From positions 1 through 6,475 of the forward strand of contig CAMYBO010000075.1 of NCBI GenBank assembly GCA_947254045.1: DNA of 6,475 nucleotides, written 5' to 3'. The stretch is from an uncultured Granulicatella sp. GTDB taxonomy: Bacteria; Bacillota; Bacilli; Lactobacillales; Aerococcaceae. Of the stretch, positions 6,280 to 6,475 are shown one piece after another; position 1 is the first letter of the stretch, and each line of letters begins with the position of its first letter. The notes under the pieces were generated by a model. It did no database searches and was not told where the DNA came from. It was given only the letters and a program-made list of their open reading frames with translations. A program made the translations under genes and the position numbers.

Positions 6280-6475
6280 TTATGTTAACCTCCGTCATTA
6301 ATTTATGCATAAAAAAATGCATCAGTTATAATAATATTAATTATTAGCAATTTTCTCATTTTTAATGCAACTATTTTTACACATTTAAACACTTTATTTT
6401 TTAGATTTTTCTGATAATTTCCGAAAAATATACAACTTTCATCAAATACAAAAAAAGGTTCTATAATTTATAGGG
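6280..6475 (-). other. AT-rich leader and upstream region of the surface protein gene
   Basis: This non-coding stretch runs to the contig end. It holds the GGAGG ribosome site (6289-6293). Further upstream, two ATGCAT hexamers, themselves palindromes, flank six A residues at 6305-6322 and can form a 6-bp hairpin in the leader. No promoter stands out: TTGCAT with TAATAA 18 bases on is the best pair I see and is weak. A 13-base palindrome, CTATAA-T-TTATAG, at 6461-6473 abuts the contig end. Confidence 0.5.

Noticed and set aside
6461..6475. Insertion-sequence end or promoter at the right contig edge
   Set aside because: The 13-base palindrome and TATAAT are suggestive, and contigs often stop at repeats, but there is too little sequence to support either call.

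Overview
The window looks like one end of a draft contig from a low-GC Gram-positive coccus of the Lactobacillales/Gemella type, such as an oral streptococcus, Granulicatella or Gemella. The genus cannot be fixed from the sequence. The evidence is AT-rich DNA with strong AGGAG-type ribosome sites, a YSIRK/LPXTG surface protein, a choline-binding repeat protein (which implies phosphocholine on the teichoic acids) and a CcdA/TlpA-type thiol redox pair. Every gene is on the minus strand.

From left to right: bases 8-40 are the Illumina Nextera read-1 adapter with the Tn5 mosaic end, so they are not genomic. Bases 41 to about 109 look like further degenerate adapter sequence. Bases 167-1428 hold a two-gene operon, ccdA followed by a TlpA/ResA-like thioredoxin lipoprotein. 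Bases 1429-1800 contain no secure gene, but they carry the ccdA leader, two minus-strand intrinsic terminators and, between these, a possible 24-residue hydrophobic peptide gene. Bases 1801-3900 encode an intact, secreted C69-family peptidase with a C-terminal choline-binding repeat module. It has its own near-consensus promoter at 3997-4025. Bases 4035-6279 are one broken gene for a wall-anchored surface protein. It has a YSIRK signal peptide, an unrecognised ectodomain, DUF1542-like helical repeats and LPATG, but it is interrupted by two nonsense codons and two one-base frameshifts and has lost its membrane anchor. Bases 6280-6475 are its AT-rich leader.

The common theme is the cell envelope. 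CcdA would pass electrons across the membrane to the TlpA-like lipoprotein, which would reduce extracellular substrates. The C69 peptidase would sit on choline-decorated wall polymers. The LPXTG protein would have been a sortase substrate and is now probably dead. The intact reading frames in the first 3.9 kb contrast with four lesions in the last 2.2 kb, which favours true gene decay over general sequencing error, although the adapter shows that assembly cleaning was imperfect. I found no CRISPR array, RNA gene, intact mobile element or clearly new defence system.
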